This document shows, in pieces, positions 1-8,391 of a stretch of 58,884 nt of DNA. Made by a program: the position numbers and the translations under genes. Below the pieces are notes generated by a model. That model searched no databases, was not told the origin of the DNA, and was given only the letters and a program-made list of their open reading frames with translations. Every line of letters starts with the position of its first letter. Position 1 is the first letter of the stretch. This DNA comes from Candidatus Merdinaster equi (GTDB taxonomy: Bacteria > Bacillota > Clostridia > Lachnospirales > Lachnospiraceae): assembly GCA_018064935.1 (NCBI GenBank), contig JAGHUF010000008.1, positions 1-58,884 of the forward strand, in the 5' to 3' direction.

Positions 1-133
1 TGAAATTGAAGAGGCAAACAGCCTTTGTCACGGAAACTGGATTGAAATCCAACGCAAAGAAAGATATATCAACCTTTTGCAGAAGCTCTTAGCTGATAAT
101 CGAATTGATTATCCAAACGAATTTGACGCTTAA
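1..133 (+). CDS. C-terminal fragment of an unidentified protein
   Basis: Reading from base 2, an open frame of 43 codons ends at TAA 131-133; the 5' part lies outside the window. The fragment is charged and contains HGNWIEIQRKERY followed by a leucine-rich stretch and ends NEFDA. I do not recognise the family. It is one of only three plus-strand genes I support here, and it is convergent to the diguanylate cyclase gene that ends at 306. A strong hairpin follows 20 bases after the stop codon. The frame is short and cut, so its reality rests on uninterrupted reading and the hairpin after it. Confidence 0.55.
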   Translation, partial: EIEEANSLCHGNWIEIQRKERYINLLQKLLADNRIDYPNEFDA

Positions 134-153
134 TAACGCTCTATAAATTCAAT

Positions 154-177
154 GGGTCTGGGAGCAATCCCAGACCC
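154..177. other. Perfect 10-bp stem hairpin after the left-edge gene
   Basis: GGGTCTGGGA and its exact reverse complement flank a four-base loop (GCAA). It sits just behind the stop codon of the left-edge gene, where a terminator is expected, but neither strand has a T-run after the stem, so intrinsic termination is uncertain. It adjoins a C-rich stretch with repeated CCCTCACGA units. Confidence 0.5.
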
Positions 178-301
178 TCACGAACGCCCCTCACGACAGA
201 CCCTCACGAAGAACCCTCAAAAACTCCCACTAAAATAGGGGCAAGCCCCTCACGACTGCCCCTCATAAACTTTGGCAAACCCTCAAAAAGTTTGATTATC
301 C
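177..301. repeat. CCCTCACGA-rich repeat tract, left copy of repeat family B
   Basis: The tract carries five copies of CCCTCACGA or CCCCTCACGA plus weaker CCCTCAAAAA and CCCCTCATAA variants. Its right-hand 58 bases (244-301) match 57997-58054 near the other end of the window in the same orientation, with one visible mismatch. The repeat contains an inverted pair AAACTTT / AAAGTTT. Read on the minus strand, it lies immediately after the stop codon of the diguanylate cyclase gene. This is one of two dispersed intergenic repeat families in the window. Confidence 0.85.
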
Positions 302-305
302 TGCC

Positions 306-2288
306 TTAGGCCTGACGTTTTTTACTTCTTCCTCTCATCAGCTTGTGATGTTCTAATTTGTCATCATACATTTTCTCATCAGCAATATTTAATAGCTGAT
401 CGATATTGATTGTATCACTCAATTCTCCAATTGCCACTCCGCACGAGGCATTAATCGGATAGCTCTTGCCGGCAGTCAGATTCACATTATCTATATAATC
501 ATAGAACTTCTTTTTGCCCTCCTGAACGAGTCTGTCAATTGTATCTGAATCCTCAGCAAAAATTGCCGCAGAGAATTCATCTCCACCGAATCTGGCACAT
601 AATCCAAATCCTTCGACAGAACTTTTCAGTGCCATTGCAATTGTCTTAATAGCAAAATCGCCTTCTGAATGTCCGTAATTATCATTGATCTGTTTAAGAA
701 GGTCAAGATCTACAGATATCATACAGACATAGCCCTTTTTCTTCTTAATCCAGCCCTTTATTTCTGCAAAGAATCCGCGTCTGTTAAATATACCTGTGAG
801 TGGGTCGGTTACATACAGTTCTTCAAGCTTATCATTTGCAAGCTTAAGCTTACCCTTAACCTTTTCAGCCTTCTGATCTCTTCTCAAATCATCTGCCATG
901 TTTGAGAGAAGTCTCGCCATATAATTAATTGTGTAGAACCTGCTGTCATCTGATTTGTAATCAATATCTACACACATATAACCAATTACATAATCCTGAA
1001 CATGAAGCGGAACAAAGCAGAGCTTATCGCCAAATTTATCCTGTCTCGCATAATCCGGAAGAATCTGCTTCCGATCAAATACTGTTATTGGGAAAACCAT
1101 TCCCCTTCCATCATCATTGTACTGGGCAACAACAATCAGCTTGTCCTTATCCTTGTCTCTGACAACTCCAGATTGCTCTTTTTCCGCCAAAATCTTAAGA
1201 ATCTTCTCATCATTTTCAAGAACCCTTGGTTCAAAAATTACATACATGCTTCTGACATTATTCATCAGATACATGTTCTCGCCCCAGTTTCTAATCATAT
1301 CCAGGAAGGTCTTTTCAGCATTCATTGTGACCTGTGTCTCAAATATGTGCTTAAAATAAATCTCCATATCCGTCAGATTACAATATAACTGATGAACCTG
1401 CTTGGCTGAATTTATTTGCGGAATACTTTCGCACCCACACGACATGGAATATCTGACTGAGAAAGGCACCTCCTCCAGACGCTCCTTCTCTTCTTCTCCA
1501 CGACAGGCAGCATCTATATATTCAACTGCTCTCTTCATTCCTCCAGGAATATCTTGCTGAGCGGTGGTGAGTCTTGGCAGAACATATTTCTCCATCTCAA
1601 TTCCATCGAAGCCTGTTACAATGACATCTTCCGGAACTCTATACCCAGCCTTCATAAGCTCAGTGATTATAGTTATTGCCATTGCATCATTTGCCGCAAT
1701 GAATGCATCTGGAAGTGGGCGACCACTATCCAGAAATTGTAATATATTCTCTCTTGTAGGTATCTCCCAGAAATCTCCGTAACCGACATCCTGTGGGCGC
1801 AGCTTTAACCCGTGTCTCTCTATCACCCTTCTGGCAGCATCAATTCTCTCTTCCGAAAAAGAATTATTCCTAATTCCGGCCATCATGTAGAAGGTCTTGC
1901 AGTCATGTACCGTAATTAGATGCTCAACTATCTGCTCAAATGACTCCTCATATCCAAATGTCACCGAATGGCAATCTGGTACATTCCTGTCAACACACAC
2001 AATAGGGATGTTCTTCTCTTTGCAGAAATCTATTATTTTCCGATTAGTCTTGTCGTCTTTAATTGTTTCAGGAAATAAGATTACGCCGCAGATTAGTTCC
2101 GGGTTCAGTAATCCGAAAATGCTTTTTTCACCCTCATCATACAGATTATGGAGTCCCAAATCTTCAAATGTATTAAGAAGCTGTATACCGTATCCCAAAT
2201 CATCAGCTATTTTGCAGATAGAACAAAGTGCTTCACCTGGAATCGACTCCTCAATTCGTGCCATACATACTGCTATTCTTTTTTCCAT
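306..2288 (-). CDS. Soluble sugar-sensor-like diguanylate cyclase (LacI-type ligand domain + GGDEF)
   Basis: Predicted 660-residue cytoplasmic protein. Residues about 4-275 resemble the periplasmic-binding-protein fold of LacI regulators (ANDAMA and GFDGIE are typical), but there is no DNA-binding helix-turn-helix before it and no membrane segment. A middle part (about 300-470) may be GAF-like, followed by a short coiled coil and a GGDEF domain with the signature FGGDEF at about 568-572 and DPLTGIFNRRGF at its start. Expected activity is c-di-GMP synthesis from two GTP, gated by a small ligand, probably a sugar; the ligand is inferred. No RxxD inhibitory site is seen just before GGDEF. The start at 2288 is chosen because AAGGAGGTG lies six bases upstream; an upstream in-frame ATG at 2327 lacks such a site. 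Confidence 0.88.
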   Translation of the reverse strand: MEKRIAVCMARIEESIPGEALCSICKIADDLGYGIQLLNTFEDLGLHNLYDEGEKSIFGLLNPELICGVILFPETIKDDKTNRKIIDFCKEKNIPIVCVDRNVPDCHSVTFGYEESFEQIVEHLITVHDCKTFYMMAGIRNNSFSEERIDAARRVIERHGLKLRPQDVGYGDFWEIPTRENILQFLDSGRPLPDAFIAANDAMAITIITELMKAGYRVPEDVIVTGFDGIEMEKYVLPRLTTAQQDIPGGMKRAVEYIDAACRGEEEKERLEEVPFSVRYSMSCGCESIPQINSAKQVHQLYCNLTDMEIYFKHIFETQVTMNAEKTFLDMIRNWGENMYLMNNVRSMYVIFEPRVLENDEKILKILAEKEQSGVVRDKDKDKLIVVAQYNDDGRGMVFPITVFDRKQILPDYARQDKFGDKLCFVPLHVQDYVIGYMCVDIDYKSDDSRFYTINYMARLLSNMADDLRRDQKAEKVKGKLKLANDKLEELYVTDPLTGIFNRRGFFAEIKGWIKKKKGYVCMISVDLDLLKQINDNYGHSEGDFAIKTIAMALKSSVEGFGLCARFGGDEFSAAIFAEDSDTIDRLVQEGKKKFYDYIDNVNLTAGKSYPINASCGVAIGELSDTINIDQLLNIADEKMYDDKLEHHKLMRGRSKKRQA

Positions 2289-2390
2289 ATGACACCTCCT
2301 TCGTAAATCGTTTAAATCTGTATACATAAACTATGCGCGACATATTACCATTTCGTATATGCCCAAAACATATATCCATAATATCACAAA

Positions 2391-2429
2391 GGGAGCAGTA
2401 AAAATAAGTTTCTTATTTCTGCCACTCCC
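2391..2429 (-). terminator. Probable terminator of xerD
   Basis: A long imperfect hairpin with GGGAGTGGCAG on one arm, a T/A-rich upper stem and CTGCTCCC on the other arm lies 45 bases behind the xerD stop codon on the minus strand. Only three T residues follow, so it may be weak. Confidence 0.55.
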
Positions 2430-2474
2430 CAATAATTCACAATATTAAACTATGTAATCCCAAACTGTCAGACA

Positions 2475-3359
2475 TCAGCTTCTTGGATGTGCTTTTTCAT
2501 ATACATCTCTTAAATGTCTACGATTCATATTCGCATAAATCTGTGTTGTTGAAATATCCGAATGTCCAAGCATCTCCTGAACTGCGTGCAAATCAGCTCC
2601 GTTTTCAACAAGATGCGCCGCAAAAGAATGACGAAGCGTATGCGGTGTAATATCTGCTTCTATTCCAGCCTTTTTCGTGTAATACTTGATAATCTTCCAG
2701 AATCCCTGACGGCTCATTGTACTTCCGGAACAGTTCACAAATAATGTATCAACAACATTATTCTCCAGAAGAACTTCTCTTGCCTGCTTCATGTAATTGG
2801 CAAGGGCTTCCTTTGCTGCGCTTCCATATGGAATTGCACGCTCTTTATTTCTATCTCTGCAGATTATGTAATTCATCGCAAAGTTCACATCTGATACCTT
2901 AAGAGTAATCAGCTCTGTAACTCTAATTCCAGTAGCATACAAGAGTTCAAGCATAGCTTTATCTCTTATATCCTTTGGTGAATCACCTGAAGGCTGTTCC
3001 AAGAGTCTTACCACCTCTTCCATACTCATAATGGAAGGCATCTTCTTCTCCAGCTTTGGTGCCTTGAGCGCAGAAGATACATCCTCCTTAATAAGTCCCT
3101 CATGGAAAAGATAATGACAAAAAGCTTTCGCAGAAGCTACAGTTCGGGAAATTGAAGCTGGTGCGAAATTATTCTCCTCCATGTACGTAACGTATGAAAC
3201 CAGACTCTCGCCTGTCATCTCATTCACGCCCGTAATCCCCTGACCATTCAGATACACGATAAGCTTATTCAGATCACGCCTGTATGAGCTCTCCGTATTC
3301 TGGGAGGTTTTCTTCACATTATGCAAATATGTAAGGAATTCATCCAAGTGATTTTGCAT
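2475..3359 (-). CDS. xerD: Tyrosine site-specific recombinase XerD
   Basis: 294 residues, the usual length for XerC/XerD. The N-terminal SAM-like core-binding domain (about 1-90) is followed by the catalytic domain. Catalytic residues are visible: Arg146 in ATGIRVTE, Lys172, His240 and Arg243 in TPHTLRHSFAAHL, His266 in LGHSDISTTQIY, and the nucleophile Tyr275. The C-terminal RDVYEKAHPRS is typical of XerD. XerD acts with XerC at the dif site to resolve chromosome dimers. The ribosome-binding site is weak. It lies downstream of a NudF-like gene, as in Bacillus, where nudF and ripX/xerD are also close. The absence of other integrase or phage genes argues for the housekeeping role rather than an integrase. 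Confidence 0.93.
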   Translation of the reverse strand: MQNHLDEFLTYLHNVKKTSQNTESSYRRDLNKLIVYLNGQGITGVNEMTGESLVSYVTYMEENNFAPASISRTVASAKAFCHYLFHEGLIKEDVSSALKAPKLEKKMPSIMSMEEVVRLLEQPSGDSPKDIRDKAMLELLYATGIRVTELITLKVSDVNFAMNYIICRDRNKERAIPYGSAAKEALANYMKQAREVLLENNVVDTLFVNCSGSTMSRQGFWKIIKYYTKKAGIEADITPHTLRHSFAAHLVENGADLHAVQEMLGHSDISTTQIYANMNRRHLRDVYEKAHPRS

Positions 3360-3562
3360 ACTTTGAGTTTACTCTTTCAACAGATTATGTCACCTAAAAA
3401 AATGACTTAGCCCATATTATAAGTAAGTAAAAAGCTAAAATCAAGCCTATTTTTCAGCATTTTTCTGTGCTTTTTTTGTGCAAAAAAGTATGGCTACAAT
3501 ATCTCGTCTTTGTTCCTTTATGTCTACCATATCTTGAACTTAGCCTATTTGCAACGAGAAAG

Positions 3563-3594
3563 AAAAAACCCATATTTTCTCATATACTGGGTAA
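3563..3594 (-). terminator. Terminator of the NUDIX gene
   Basis: On the minus strand ACCCA-G-TAT pairs with ATATGGGT and is followed by six T residues, about 20 bases behind the stop codon at 3614. The other side also carries a T-run, so it may work in both directions. The rest of 3360-3613 holds no gene I can support. Confidence 0.75.
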
Positions 3595-3613
3595 TTTTTT
3601 CTCTACGATTTTG

Positions 3614-4153
3614 CTAATTTTTTTCTACATACTTGTTCTTATAGGCAAGAATAGCCGATATCGTCTTGCCGTCTTTAATCTTTGCCTCGTAAATCATGTT
3701 GCAAAGTTCCTCAACATCCATCGCTACAACGTCAATGTATTCATCCTCGTCAAGTCTTTGCTCACTCTTCACAAGATTTCTTGCAACATATATTCCTATT
3801 TCCTCATTACAGAATGCAACCGTAGTATTAACTTTGATAAGGAACTCCAATTCATCACTTTTATATCCAGTCTCCTCCTCAAGTTCACGCGCTGCAGCCA
3901 CCTTATAATCCTCGCCCGGATTCATTCCTCCTGCAGGAATCTCAAGTGTATATCTGTCCAGTGCATTTCTATATTGCCTGACCATTAGAAGCTTGCCATC
4001 ATCCGTAACTGGAACGACAGCTGCCGCCCCATGATGATCAATGAAGTCCCACTTTACAGTATTGCCGTTTGCTACCTCTATTGTATCCTTGTAATAGTCA
4101 ATTATTGAACCTTTGTATACTAAGTCTCTTCCTATTCTCTTATATTCGTGCAT
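3614..4153 (-). CDS. NUDIX hydrolase, ADP-ribose pyrophosphatase type
   Basis: 179 residues. The full Nudix box G-x5-E-x7-REL-x-EE-x-G is seen at about 75-97 (GGMNPGE then RELEEETGY), preceded by the beta-rich substrate platform with VRQYRNA, typical of the NudF/ADP-ribose pyrophosphatase group, which splits ADP-ribose to AMP and ribose 5-phosphate with a divalent metal. The start at 4153 follows GGAGG nine bases upstream; the in-frame extension to 4276 is discarded because it runs through dispersed repeat DNA. An intergenic repeat lies in the presumed leader (4191-4241). The gene sits between an aminotransferase and xerD, each with its own terminator. Confidence 0.9.
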   Translation of the reverse strand: MHEYKRIGRDLVYKGSIIDYYKDTIEVANGNTVKWDFIDHHGAAAVVPVTDDGKLLMVRQYRNALDRYTLEIPAGGMNPGEDYKVAAARELEEETGYKSDELEFLIKVNTTVAFCNEEIGIYVARNLVKSEQRLDEDEYIDVVAMDVEELCNMIYEAKIKDGKTISAILAYKNKYVEKN

Positions 4154-4190
4154 ATCTACCTCCAGATTTTTTTCAAGTATTCCTCTTACC

Positions 4191-4241
4191 GGCTCATCGT
4201 GTATAAGTCGAGTATGCTGACACCTACTCGATATACACTCG
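4191..4241. repeat. Family A intergenic repeat, shortened module 1/2 hybrid
   Basis: Contains GGCTCATCGTGTATAA followed by TCGAGTA and CACCTACTCG, the same order as modules 1 and 2 of the longer copy at 14985-15109, but with the interior of module 2 replaced. Lies about 40 bases upstream of the NUDIX start codon, within the likely leader. Confidence 0.7.
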
Positions 4242-4288
4242 TATATCATTCGGAATACGCTTCGCTTCTTCCTCATGATTATACGTTC

Positions 4289-4352
4289 GCCAAATACAGA
4301 TTAACATGCAAGCATGTATCTGTACTTGGCTCATCGTGTATAACAAAAAACC
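4289..4352. repeat. Family A intergenic repeat, module 1
   Basis: A 64-base copy nearly identical to 9678-9741 (one visible mismatch). It forms a long hairpin: GCCAA pairs with TTGGC, TACAGAT with ATCTGTA, and ACATGC with GCATGT, then CTCATCGTGTATAA leads into the A-run that is the U-tract of the neighbouring minus-strand terminator. Confidence 0.9.
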
Positions 4353-4373
4353 TGCACCTATCCAGTGCAGGTT
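4345..4373 (-). terminator. Terminator of the aminotransferase gene
   Basis: On the minus strand ACCTGCACTGGATAGGTGCAGGT folds into an ACCTGCAC / GTGCAGGT stem, followed by six T residues. It directly abuts a family A repeat. Confidence 0.88.
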
Positions 4374-4397
4374 TCAATACTAGCTTAACTATCACTC

Positions 4398-4472
4398 ATT
4401 TCTCTGCAAGATATTTCTCTGCAGGATATTACTCTACAGGATATTACTCCGCAATAAATTACTCTGCAAGAA
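4398..4472. repeat. Five 15-bp tandem repeats spanning the aminotransferase stop codon
   Basis: Five consecutive units of 15 bp, based on ATTACTCTGCAAGAA, cover the last codons and the 3' flank of the aminotransferase. Read on the minus strand in the gene's own frame, the units encode LLAE-stop, FIAE-stop, YPVE-stop, YPAEK and YLAEK, then a stop. The coding phase is kept because the unit is divisible by three. Confidence 0.9.
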
Positions 4473-5748
4473 GCTTCTCAACAGTAACAAGCTTCACACA
4501 CAGAACAAATAAATCTGCTGCTGCAGCCATTTCTTCAGGTGTTGGGAATGAAGGCGCAATACGGATATTGGTATCCTTAGGGTCCTTACCATAAGGGAAT
4601 GTCGCACCTGCACCTGTAAGCGTCACTCCAGCCTCTTTACACTTCTCAACAACTGCCTTAGCACATCCTGGAAGTGTATCAAAGGAAATGAAGTAACCTC
4701 CTCTTGGTCTTGTATAGGTACCAATCTCAAGTCCTGAAAGTTCTCTGTCAAATACATCAAGAACCGCCTCAAACTTAGGTCTCATAAGCTCTGCATGTCT
4801 CATCATATGCTTCTCAACCCCTGCAAGGTTCTTAAGATATCTCACATGACGGAGCATATTCATCTTGTCGTATCCAATAGTCTGGACTGTCATTGTCTTC
4901 TTAATCCATGCAATATTGGCATCAGAAGCTCCAACAGCACCAATTCCAGCACCAGCAAATGTAACTTTTGAAGTAGAAGCAAATTCTAACAGAAGGTCTT
5001 CCTTGCCATTCTTCTTAAGTTCTTCATACAGATTAAGAAGCTGATCCTGCTTATCCTTCTCCTCATACAGATGATGTACTGCATATGCATTATCCCAGTA
5101 TATTCTAAAATCATCAGCAGCTGGATTTAATGCCGCAAATCTTCTTACAGTTTCATCAGAGTATGTTGTTCCAAGTGGATTAGAATACTTAGGAACGCAC
5201 CATATTCCCTTTACAGTAGGATCATTATTGACATACTCCTCAACCATGTCCATATCTGGACCACCCTCTACCATAGGGATTGTTATCATCTCAAAGCCAA
5301 AGGTTTCTGTAATTCTGAAATGTCTGTCATATCCTGGCGCAGGGCATAAAAACTTGAGCTTCTCCTGCTTCATAAATGGAGTCTTACCACATACTCCAAA
5401 TACCATTGAACGGCTTACGCAATCATACATAATAGGAAGTGATGCATTTCCACATACAATTACATTATCTGCAGGAATTCCCATAATTTCTCCCATAAGG
5501 CTCTTTGCTTCAGGAATTCCATCTAATACTCCATAATTTCTGGTATCTGTTCCGGCTTCTGTTTTGTAATCACAATCAGAAGGTAAAATATCCAGCATCT
5601 CCATTGACAAATCAAGCTGCTTAGGGGTTGGCTTTCCTCTAGACATATCAAGCTTGAGACCCTTTCCCTTTGCGTCCTCGAATGCCTTTGTCAATTCTTC
5701 TTTAAGTGCAAGTAATTCATCCTTGCTCATATTCTTATATGCTTTCAT
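4459..5748 (-). CDS. Class I/II PLP-dependent aminotransferase (aspartate-type, MocR-like group)
   Basis: 429 residues. Fold-type I aminotransferase with the PLP-binding lysine in EFASTSKVTFAGAG (Lys about 261), the RNYG and GIPEAK motifs of the N-terminal lobe, NPLGTTYS before the substrate pocket, DNAYAVHH, and TRPRGGYFIS near the C-terminus. The N-terminal DMSRGKPTPKQLDLS fits the aspartate aminotransferase group annotated as Aminotran_MocR, here without any regulator domain. It probably transfers the amino group between an acidic amino acid and a 2-oxo acid; the exact substrate is not readable. The start at 5748 follows GGAGGAG with suitable spacing; a 24-codon upstream extension lacks one. 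The last codons lie in a 15-bp tandem array that continues beyond the stop. Confidence 0.9.
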   Translation of the reverse strand: MKAYKNMSKDELLALKEELTKAFEDAKGKGLKLDMSRGKPTPKQLDLSMEMLDILPSDCDYKTEAGTDTRNYGVLDGIPEAKSLMGEIMGIPADNVIVCGNASLPIMYDCVSRSMVFGVCGKTPFMKQEKLKFLCPAPGYDRHFRITETFGFEMITIPMVEGGPDMDMVEEYVNNDPTVKGIWCVPKYSNPLGTTYSDETVRRFAALNPAADDFRIYWDNAYAVHHLYEEKDKQDQLLNLYEELKKNGKEDLLLEFASTSKVTFAGAGIGAVGASDANIAWIKKTMTVQTIGYDKMNMLRHVRYLKNLAGVEKHMMRHAELMRPKFEAVLDVFDRELSGLEIGTYTRPRGGYFISFDTLPGCAKAVVEKCKEAGVTLTGAGATFPYGKDPKDTNIRIAPSFPTPEEMAAAADLFVLCVKLVTVEKLLAE

Positions 5749-5858
5749 CTTCTCCTCCACACGAAATTGTATACAATCATACAATGTGTTAATAATACTA
5801 CATGAGACATATTCTTGCAACCTATACTTCTTTGTGTTATGTAAACCAAACTATCCGC

Positions 5859-7253
5859 CTACCTATACCTCTCTCTTTTAAGTTCAATCAACACCATAAG
5901 TATGCTTACTGCCGCTGCCAGTCCATCTGCAATAGGACCTGCATACATAATTCCATCTATTCCCACAAACAATGGAAGTATAAATATGAGTGGCAATAAA
6001 AATATAATCTGTCTTGTGAGCGATAAAAATGCACCCTTTCCCGGTCTGGCTATCGAAGTGAAGAAGCTTGACGAAATCGGCTGAATAAAGTTAACAATAG
6101 TCAGCATAAGGAAGAAATGGAAATAATTCTCAGCGAAGATATAATATGTTTCTGTTTCAGTTCCATCGCCAAAGATGGATATAATCTGCCTTGGGAAAAT
6201 TTGAAATGCCGCCATGGCTACAAGCGCAATAATCGCACCAACTCTAAGTGTCTTAAGAAGTGCTTCCTTTACTCTTGCATAATTCTGAGCTCCACAGTTA
6301 AAGCTTGCAATTGGCTGCATTCCCTGACTAAGACCAATGACAAACGACATGAAAACCATGTTCACTTTAGCAACAATTCCAGAAACTGCTATAGGTATTA
6401 CCTCACCATAATTAGACAAGCCTCCGTAATATGCGAGCGATTTGTTCATTATTATCTGAACAATCATCATAGCAATCATATTGAAACAGTTTGCAAAGCC
6501 AAGTGATATATCCTTCCAGATAGCTGACCACTTTGGAATAATATCTGTGAATTTCAGCTTAATTGATCTACACCTTGCCAGACATATAAGCGCCATTCCA
6601 CCCTGGATTGCCTGACCAATTACAGTTGCAACGGCCGCTCCGCAAATTCCATAATCAAAAACAAATACAAACAGATAATCAAGAATTGTGTTAACAATAG
6701 CTCCCGTCAGATTTATAGCCATTGTCATCATTGGTCTGCCATCTGCTCTTACGAGGTGACAGCCACCAATACCCAATATTAACAATGGGAATCCGAACGA
6801 GGTAATTCCTGTGTAATCCATAGCAAGCGGAAGTATCGCATCACCTGCGCCAAAAAAAGCAAGCATATCACCAAGCGCAAATCTTGTTGCCAGCATAAGA
6901 ACAACACCACAGATCACAAGCATTGATATGGCATTACCCATATATTTAGCTGCAAGCTTCTCTTCCTTTTTACCAAGCGATATATTGAACGCAGAAGCAC
7001 CACCTATACCAAACAGAAGTCCAATAGATGTACACAGTGTAGATAATGGGAAGGCTATATTTGTCGCCGCATTCCCAAGCTCTCCAACTTTTTGTCCAAT
7101 AAAGAACTGGTCTACAATGTTATATAGTGAGCCAACCAGCATCGCAATGATGCTCGGAATAGCAAATTTGCGTATCAATGCCCAAATACTACGTGTTCCA
7201 AGCGGATTTTCATAAGGTTTATTATTATCTTTTACTTCAGCTTCGTTATTCAT
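5859..7253 (-). CDS. MATE family multidrug/sodium antiporter
   Basis: 464 residues with about twelve hydrophobic helices and the typical MatE features: PSIIAMLVGSLYNIVDQFFIG in helix 1, TNIAFP, and IGGASAFN, with a pseudo-repeat in the second half (PIAVSGIVAKVN). MATE proteins export cationic drugs or metabolites using a sodium or proton gradient. The start is ambiguous: ATG at 7253 or an in-frame TTG at 7256 that is nine bases behind GAGG. It is upstream of the aminotransferase with a 110-base gap and no terminator seen between them, so both may be cotranscribed. Confidence 0.9.
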   Translation of the reverse strand: MNNEAEVKDNNKPYENPLGTRSIWALIRKFAIPSIIAMLVGSLYNIVDQFFIGQKVGELGNAATNIAFPLSTLCTSIGLLFGIGGASAFNISLGKKEEKLAAKYMGNAISMLVICGVVLMLATRFALGDMLAFFGAGDAILPLAMDYTGITSFGFPLLILGIGGCHLVRADGRPMMTMAINLTGAIVNTILDYLFVFVFDYGICGAAVATVIGQAIQGGMALICLARCRSIKLKFTDIIPKWSAIWKDISLGFANCFNMIAMMIVQIIMNKSLAYYGGLSNYGEVIPIAVSGIVAKVNMVFMSFVIGLSQGMQPIASFNCGAQNYARVKEALLKTLRVGAIIALVAMAAFQIFPRQIISIFGDGTETETYYIFAENYFHFFLMLTIVNFIQPISSSFFTSIARPGKGAFLSLTRQIIFLLPLIFILPLFVGIDGIMYAGPIADGLAAAVSILMVLIELKRERYR

Positions 7254-7394
7254 CAAATACTAATTCCTCATGCTTCTTATTCTTGCCCTAATCCTTATTC
7301 TCATCACACTTCTATAAACTAGGTCATCTGGCTTAAGCTACCCTTCACGCCTTAATATTGTTCACGATAAATTCAAGCCGTTAAGCATTATACC

Positions 7395-7426
7395 ACAAAA
7401 AGAGGACACAGCAAGCTGCGTCCTCT
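7395..7426 (-). terminator. Terminator of the CUT1 importer permease genes
   Basis: Twelve-base stem AGAGGACGCAGC / GCTGTGTCCTCT with one mismatch, a two-base loop, and four T residues on the minus strand, 33 bases behind the permease stop codon. The rest of 7254-7458 shows no gene; an imperfect copy of the operator-like palindrome (ATTGTTCACGAT) is at 7357-7368. Confidence 0.85.
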
Positions 7427-7458
7427 CTCTATTGCTATAACCCCAGATAAAAATCTTA

Positions 7459-8388
7459 TTAACCCTTTACAGCACCTGATGTTACACCACCAACGATTGC
7501 CTTTGACAGAACAAGGTAGATAACAATTACAGGGAGAATTGCTAACAGGATGAACATGTAAACAAGTCCCAAATCGAAATCCTTTGAGTTCTGCATGCTT
7601 CGAAGGTAAGCAATCATGATAGGAAGTGTATTAACACCATCCTTCATATTTACATCAGTAACCTTTGTTGCTAACAGAGCAGGTGTGAAGTAGTTGTTCC
7701 ATGAACCAACGAACTGGAAGATTGCCTGTACAGCCATAGCGGGCTTCATAATAGGAAGCACGATTCTGTTGAAGGTCATGAACTCTCCAGATCCATCTAC
7801 TCTTGCTGACTCTACGATTTCCAGTGGAAGAACTGAATCCATGTACTGCTTCATATAGAAGAATACTACAGGAGCAGCTATAGAAGGAATAATCATTGAG
7901 AAATAGAACCAGTTTCCTAATCCTAAATCACCAACCAACTGGATGTAACCAAGTGAAGAAACCTGTGTAGGAATCATCATAATTGCAAGAATGAATACAA
8001 ATGCTGCATTCTTAAGCTTGAAATCATATACATGAATTGCATATGCGGTAAGTGCTGAGAAATAGCAGCTAAGTAATGCAACTCCTGAAGAAATAATCAG
8101 TGAGTTCAGAAGACCTCTTCCAATACTAAGTGCATTATAGGTCTGATCAATAAACCATGCATTCTTCAAGTTCTCCCAGAAATGACCACTGGGAATTAAT
8201 GTAAATCCAGCCTGTAACTCTGAGTTAGATCTACTTGCGTTAATGATAAGCAGGTAGAAAGAGAACAGACAAAGGATTGTAAGGAATGCAAGAATAAAGT
8301 AAACTACGAATCTGCTGATGAACAGCATGAGTCTTGCTCTTACATTCTCTTTTGACATATCTTTAACTTTATTATTATATGCTGCCAT
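7459..8388 (-). CDS. CUT1 sugar ABC transporter permease, MalG type
   Basis: 309 residues, six predicted membrane helices, and the cytoplasmic EAA loop ESARVDGSGEFMTF with G-x9-LP (NRIVLPIMKP), which contacts the ATPase. Belongs to the carbohydrate uptake family 1 inner-membrane permeases. The gene begins three bases behind the previous permease gene, with GGAGG in the end of that gene as ribosome-binding site. No ATPase gene is present in this cluster; the import ATPase is probably a shared one such as the MsmX/UgpC-like protein at 31859-32968 (inference). Confidence 0.92.
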   Translation of the reverse strand: MAAYNNKVKDMSKENVRARLMLFISRFVVYFILAFLTILCLFSFYLLIINASRSNSELQAGFTLIPSGHFWENLKNAWFIDQTYNALSIGRGLLNSLIISSGVALLSCYFSALTAYAIHVYDFKLKNAAFVFILAIMMIPTQVSSLGYIQLVGDLGLGNWFYFSMIIPSIAAPVVFFYMKQYMDSVLPLEIVESARVDGSGEFMTFNRIVLPIMKPAMAVQAIFQFVGSWNNYFTPALLATKVTDVNMKDGVNTLPIMIAYLRSMQNSKDFDLGLVYMFILLAILPVIVIYLVLSKAIVGGVTSGAVKG

Positions 8389-8391
8389 TAC

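Noticed and set aside
177-250. CRISPR-like array from repeated CCCTCACGA units
   Set aside because: The units are 9-10 bp with 3-6 bp gaps, too short and too irregular for CRISPR repeats and spacers, and no cas gene is present. I saw no CRISPR array in the window.
4154-4276. N-terminal extension of the NUDIX protein by 41 codons
   Set aside because: The extension is encoded by a family A repeat and lacks a ribosome-binding site, while the internal ATG has GGAGG in front of it and matches the usual start of the family.
4289-4352. Family A module 1 as a riboswitch or tRNA-like structure
   Set aside because: It lies downstream of terminators rather than in leaders in the clear cases, and the long palindrome lacks any conserved aptamer or cloverleaf pattern.
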